Assembly (NCBI GenBank): GCA_038319685.1
Contig: JBBQDN010000001.1
Span: 124,001-188,000 of the forward strand
Reading direction: 5' to 3'
Length of the DNA: 64,000 nucleotides
Source: UBA6022 sp038319685
GTDB taxonomy: Bacteria; Patescibacteriota; Saccharimonadia; Saccharimonadales; Saccharimonadaceae
Positions 60,696-64,000 of the stretch are shown here, one piece after another (within the stretch, counting starts at the first letter, position 1; each line of letters begins with the position of its first letter). The notes under the pieces are model-generated. The model did no database searches and had not been told where the DNA came from. It worked only from the letters and a program-made list of their open reading frames with translations. The position numbers and the translations under genes were made by a program.

Positions 60696-61766
60696 ATGCC
60701 AACGATCAACCTCAATATCGATGAACTTACCGCCGAAAAAAAATTGCTCGGTGAGTTCCTTGCTACCCCGAATGCGTATGCAGACCCTGATTTTAGCACC
60801 AAAAATAAACGACTAGGCGACCTCGAAGATATCCTCGAAATGGCGATTCTGCGTGAAACCCTCGAACAGCAACTGATTGAAGCAAAAGAACTGAGTACTG
60901 GCAACGACGAACTAGCGGAGCTAGCGAAAAGCGACGCAACCGAAACTGAACAAAAATTGTTAACGCTCGAAAATGAGCTGTTCGTGATGTTAGCACCCCG
61001 CGATCCAAACGACAACAAAAATGTCATCTTGGAAATCCGAGCCGGTGCCGGAGGTGACGAAGCCAGCTTGTTCGCGGCAGAACTCTACCGAATGTACCTC
61101 CGATACTGTGAGGCAAACGGGCTCAAAACTGAACTCATTTCAGAAAGTGCCAACGATACTGGCGGCTATAAAGAAGTTGTTTTCAGTATTAAAGGCAGTG
61201 CGCCATATGCACGTCTGAAGTTTGAATCAGGAGTTCATCGTGTCCAGCGCGTTCCCTCTACCGAATCTCAAGGCCGCATCCATACTAGTACAGTCACTGT
61301 TGCGGTCCTCCCCGAAGCCGAAGAAACCGATATTGAGATCCTCGCAGGTGATCTCAAAATTGATGTTTACCGAGCTGGTGGTCATGGTGGCCAATCCGTC
61401 AACACAACCGATTCCGCCGTCCGTATTACCCACCTCCCGACGGGTCTTGTAGTCACAAACCAAGATGAAAAATCGCAGTTTAAAAACAAAGACAAAGCCA
61501 TGAGTGTCCTTCGTAGCCGTCTGCTCCAGGCAAAAATTGATGCCGAACAGTCGAAACAAGATGCGCAGCGTCGTAGTTTGATTGGATCAGGTGATCGATC
61601 AGAAAAAATCCGTACCTACAACTTTCCGCAAGATCGAATTACTGACCACCGCATCGGCTATAGCCGTAGCGGTATCCCTATCGCGATGAATGGCGCCATT
61701 GATGACATAATTGAGCACTTACAGGCATATGAACGTGAACTGGCTGCTGCAAACGCCAGCAATTAG
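60696..61766 (+). CDS. prfA: Peptide chain release factor 1
   Basis: 356 residues. The stop-recognition tripeptide region reads VHRVQRVPSTESQGRIHTS (PST, where RF1 usually has PAT), and the GGQ loop is GGHGGQSVNTTDSAVRI. Reads UAA and UAG. It overlaps the prmC start by 38 nt, the usual pair in which PrmC methylates the GGQ glutamine. Confidence 0.96.
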   Translation: MPTINLNIDELTAEKKLLGEFLATPNAYADPDFSTKNKRLGDLEDILEMAILRETLEQQLIEAKELSTGNDELAELAKSDATETEQKLLTLENELFVMLAPRDPNDNKNVILEIRAGAGGDEASLFAAELYRMYLRYCEANGLKTELISESANDTGGYKEVVFSIKGSAPYARLKFESGVHRVQRVPSTESQGRIHTSTVTVAVLPEAEETDIEILAGDLKIDVYRAGGHGGQSVNTTDSAVRITHLPTGLVVTNQDEKSQFKNKDKAMSVLRSRLLQAKIDAEQSKQDAQRRSLIGSGDRSEKIRTYNFPQDRITDHRIGYSRSGIPIAMNGAIDDIIEHLQAYERELAAANASN

Positions 61767-62574
61767 AGACTGGCTGCGTGGTGCTTCTACGAGTCTTGCT
61801 GCTATTGGAATTCCATCGGCACGTCTCGATGCAGAGATTATACTTGCTCACACTATTCACAAACCACGCACCTACTTACATGCCCACGAGAATGATCTAC
61901 TATCACATCGCGAACGTGACGTCGCTGATGCGCGCCTAGAACTTCGTCTCGACCGCGTCCCGATTGCCTACATCATCGGCCATAAAGAATTTTATGGCCG
62001 TCCGTTTCGCGTGACGACAGCAACGCTGATTCCTCGCCCTGAGTCAGAAATAATGATAGACGTTCTAAAGGACCTCTTTGCAAAACCCAATGCACCCACC
62101 TACGCGACGCTTGTCGATATAGGAAGTGGGAGTGGCTGCCTGGGGATCACAGCAAAGCTTGAATACCCTGAGTTATCGGTCACACTGCTTGATATCAGTA
62201 ATCATGCCCTACAGATAGCGGCGTTCAATGCCAAAAAACTCCATGCAGATGTTGATCTTATACAGAGTAATCTTCTCGTCCAATACCCATTACCGTCGGA
62301 CATTATTCTAGCGAATCTCCCATATGTTGATTCGTCGTGGGAACTATCACCTGAAATCCGTCACGAGCCAGCTCTGGCACTTTTTGCCGAACGAAACGGC
62401 CGTGATCTTATCGAAAAACTCATCATCCAAGCATCGAACGAGCAACCCCCTCGCGGCTTACTCTTACTTGAAGCCGATCCTTGGCAACACAGCAATATAA
62501 TTGCATTTGCAAAACGATACAGTTACCATCACATCGAAACACGTGACTACATCATCGCCCTGTCAAAAACTTAG
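61729..62574 (+). CDS. prmC: PrmC, release-factor glutamine methyltransferase
   Basis: 281 residues from the ATG at 61729; the ORF could open at a TTG at 61711 but that has no support. N-terminal helical domain (LRGASTSLAAIGIPSARLDA), then motif I VDIGSGSGCLGITAKLEYP and the catalytic NLPY motif in ILANLPYVDSSWELSPEI, followed by EPALALFAERNGRDLI. It N5-methylates the Gln of GGQ in RF1 and RF2. Overlaps prfA. Confidence 0.94.
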   Translation: MNVNWLLQTPAIRDWLRGASTSLAAIGIPSARLDAEIILAHTIHKPRTYLHAHENDLLSHRERDVADARLELRLDRVPIAYIIGHKEFYGRPFRVTTATLIPRPESEIMIDVLKDLFAKPNAPTYATLVDIGSGSGCLGITAKLEYPELSVTLLDISNHALQIAAFNAKKLHADVDLIQSNLLVQYPLPSDIILANLPYVDSSWELSPEIRHEPALALFAERNGRDLIEKLIIQASNEQPPRGLLLLEADPWQHSNIIAFAKRYSYHHIETRDYIIALSKT

Positions 62575-63761
62575 CCGTTATACGCAGCAAGTGTCACTTT
62601 TAGTGTGTTCATCTGGCCATCATGAAGAATCGTTATCTGGATCGTATCACCAGGTGCGTACTCACCAATAAGACTCGACACACTCCCTTTTTCGCCTACA
62701 TCAATATCACCAATTTTTGTGATGATATCTTTGTCTTTGATCCCCGCTTTATCAGCTGGGCTACCTGCTCCAACAGCCGAACCTGTTTCCTTCGATACAT
62801 AGGCACCTTTTTTCACCGGAAGGTTATACTGTTTCGCAACATCAGCAGTAATAGATAGATAATTAACCCCCAGGAACGCACGCTGCACTTTTCCTCCGGC
62901 GAGAACACCCTTTAAAATACCTTTCGTCGCATTGATTGGAATCGAAAAACCAATGCCCTGGGCATCCTGGGCAATCGCTGTATTAATACCGATAACCTGT
63001 CCTTGCATATTGAGGAGTGGGCCGCCCGAGTTACCTGGATTGATCGCAGCGTCAGTCTGCATTAAGTCAGTTAAGGTCTCCACTGCATTACCAGATTGTG
63101 CTGATATTGGTCGACCGACTCCGGAAATAATGCCGCTTGTGACGGTATTGTCATACTGACCCAGCGAATTACCGATCGCAACTACTTTCTGTCCGATCTT
63201 GACCGATGTCGAATCGCCAAGCTGTGCCGCAGGGAGGCCGTTGACGTTTTTAATTTTCAAGAACGCAACATCATTTAACGGATCGGTCCCGAGAACGTCA
63301 ACGGTGTCATAGACCATTCCATCCGAAAGCGTTACTCGAACACTCGTGGCGCCATCAATGACGTGCTTATTAGTCAAAATGTAACCGTCACTTCCGACAA
63401 TAATGCCCGTTCCAGCGCTTTCCTGAACGGCCGTACTATACCCCGCACTTGCCACTTTTGTCACAATCGACACGACGCTTGGTCCTACTTTCGAGGCGAC
63501 GGATGCAATATCTTCTTCTTCCTTCGTCGTAAGCTGATTCCCGTCTCGGATCTGAGATCGTGAAGTCATGGCTGTACTATTATTCAGCGTTGAGTAAAGT
63601 ATACTTCCCCCGAAACCAGCCCCGAAACACAGCACGATAAGAGTACATGCAGCGACAATAAGTCGCACTGAATGATTTTTTTTATGTATTGGAATCCGAG
63701 ACTCCGGACTAACTGTTTGCGCGACTGGCTCTATTGATTTTGGTATCCGTTCGTGATTCAT
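62571..63761 (-). CDS. degP: DegP/HtrA-type serine protease with PDZ domain
   Basis: 396 residues from the ATG at 63761. N-terminal membrane helix (about 32-55), trypsin-like domain with His in LTNKHVIDGATS, Asp in DPLNDVAFLKI and Ser in AAINPGNSGGPLLN, then a C-terminal PDZ domain (VGAGSPADKAGIKDKDIITK). Envelope quality control protease. TATAAT at 63783-63788 suggests a short leader. The stop overlaps the prmC stop region by 4 nt, convergent. Confidence 0.93.
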   Translation of the reverse strand: MNHERIPKSIEPVAQTVSPESRIPIHKKNHSVRLIVAACTLIVLCFGAGFGGSILYSTLNNSTAMTSRSQIRDGNQLTTKEEEDIASVASKVGPSVVSIVTKVASAGYSTAVQESAGTGIIVGSDGYILTNKHVIDGATSVRVTLSDGMVYDTVDVLGTDPLNDVAFLKIKNVNGLPAAQLGDSTSVKIGQKVVAIGNSLGQYDNTVTSGIISGVGRPISAQSGNAVETLTDLMQTDAAINPGNSGGPLLNMQGQVIGINTAIAQDAQGIGFSIPINATKGILKGVLAGGKVQRAFLGVNYLSITADVAKQYNLPVKKGAYVSKETGSAVGAGSPADKAGIKDKDIITKIGDIDVGEKGSVSSLIGEYAPGDTIQITILHDGQMNTLKVTLAAYNG

Positions 63762-63810
63762 ATTTCCCACTTTCTCGTTACGATTATAAGTCAGTTACCT
63801 GAACGCTTCC

Positions 63811-64000
63811 TTAAAGCACACTACTTGCTATATCATTAAATCGTACCAAAAGTACAAGAACAATACTGGTCGTCAGCAAAATAGGCAAAATTATTTCACC
63901 GAGCTTCAAGCCATTATTCTTGTCGTAATTTGCGTAAAGACGTTCAGCAGCAAACGAAAGCGCTAGCATAATAATTGCCACTTGAGCAAGTTTAATATGG
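63811..64000 (-). CDS. C-terminal part of a membrane protein, unknown
   Basis: Only the last 62 residues are visible; the gene continues beyond the window. They read a helix (KLAQVAIIMLALSFAAERLY), a polar loop (ANYDKNNGLKLG), then a strong helix (EIILPILLTTSIVLVLLV) and a short tail ending in a stop at 63811. An integral membrane protein with at least two helices; no family can be assigned. It is in the same direction as the protease. Confidence 0.6.
   Translation of the reverse strand, partial: HIKLAQVAIIMLALSFAAERLYANYDKNNGLKLGEIILPILLTTSIVLVLLVRFNDIASSVL

Noticed and set aside
1..64000. tRNA, rRNA, CRISPR or insertion sequences
   Set aside because: No cloverleaf with an intact T-loop sequence, no rRNA core motif, no spaced direct repeats and no transposase were found by eye; a tRNA scan would be decisive.
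1..64000. UGA read as glycine (code 25)
   Set aside because: RF2 is encoded, coupled gene pairs use TGA as stop, and conserved proteins carry no in-frame TGA.

Overview
The window reads as a chromosomal segment of a Patescibacteria (CPR) bacterium, most probably Candidatus Saccharibacteria (TM7). Evidence: compact core genes, a reduced ProRS and EF-Ts, a division/cell-wall (dcw) cluster without murE/murF, and several small Patescibacteria-type proteins. UGA is a stop codon here: many genes end in TGA and a full-length RF2 gene (prfB) is present. The UGA-reassigned Gracilibacteria and Absconditabacteria are therefore unlikely. The lineage is inferred from gene content, not from a marker tree. 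I see no rRNA, tRNA, IS element, integrase or CRISPR array.

Layout. 1-7400 (- strand): dcw cluster in transcription order mraZ, rsmH, (small ORF), ftsL-like, ftsI, mraY, ftsW, murG, with MraZ-type repeats in the mraZ promoter. 7470-15300: accessory and metabolic genes: a small membrane protein, a GH1 glycosidase divergent from an LssY-domain protein, a Pif1 helicase, an orphan DUF4868/KwaB-like protein, CYTH and RNase H, and flavin proteins. 15300-23500: glycyl-tRNA synthetase, a minimal two-component pair coupled to recO, exonuclease VII, a flippase-like membrane protein and a Trm-G10-like methyltransferase. 23500-31500: rpmA, a large unknown protein, a lone receiver protein, then the envelope module prfB / ftsE-ftsX / CHAP hydrolase / CtpA protease. 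31500-38500: secA, M16 peptidase, murD2, murL and hibernation factor. 38500-46800: serS, a methyltransferase, a MacB-like ABC exporter, a DEAH helicase and a DUF2207 protein. 46800-48000: two unknown + strand genes. 48000-55700: lysS, greA, proS, CPBP and RseP membrane proteases, frr, tsf and rpsB. 55800-59600: a pair of phage-tail-fibre-like and lectin-like proteins. 59700-62600: small iron-permease-family protein, rpmE, prfA, prmC. The end holds a DegP/HtrA protease and the 3' end of a membrane protein.

Themes. (1) Peptidoglycan: MurG, MraY, FtsW, FtsI, FtsEX plus a CHAP hydrolase, and a murD2-murL pair. The pair implies that D-Glu is made on the UDP-MurNAc peptide by epimerising L-Glu. (2) Gene starts: about 21 genes that begin transcription units have a -10 hexamer only 6-11 nt before the start codon and usually no Shine-Dalgarno sequence, so leaderless or near-leaderless mRNAs look common. 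Genes inside operons more often carry Shine-Dalgarno sequences. (3) The fibre-like pair without prophage context is the strongest candidate for an undescribed surface or host-contact system.
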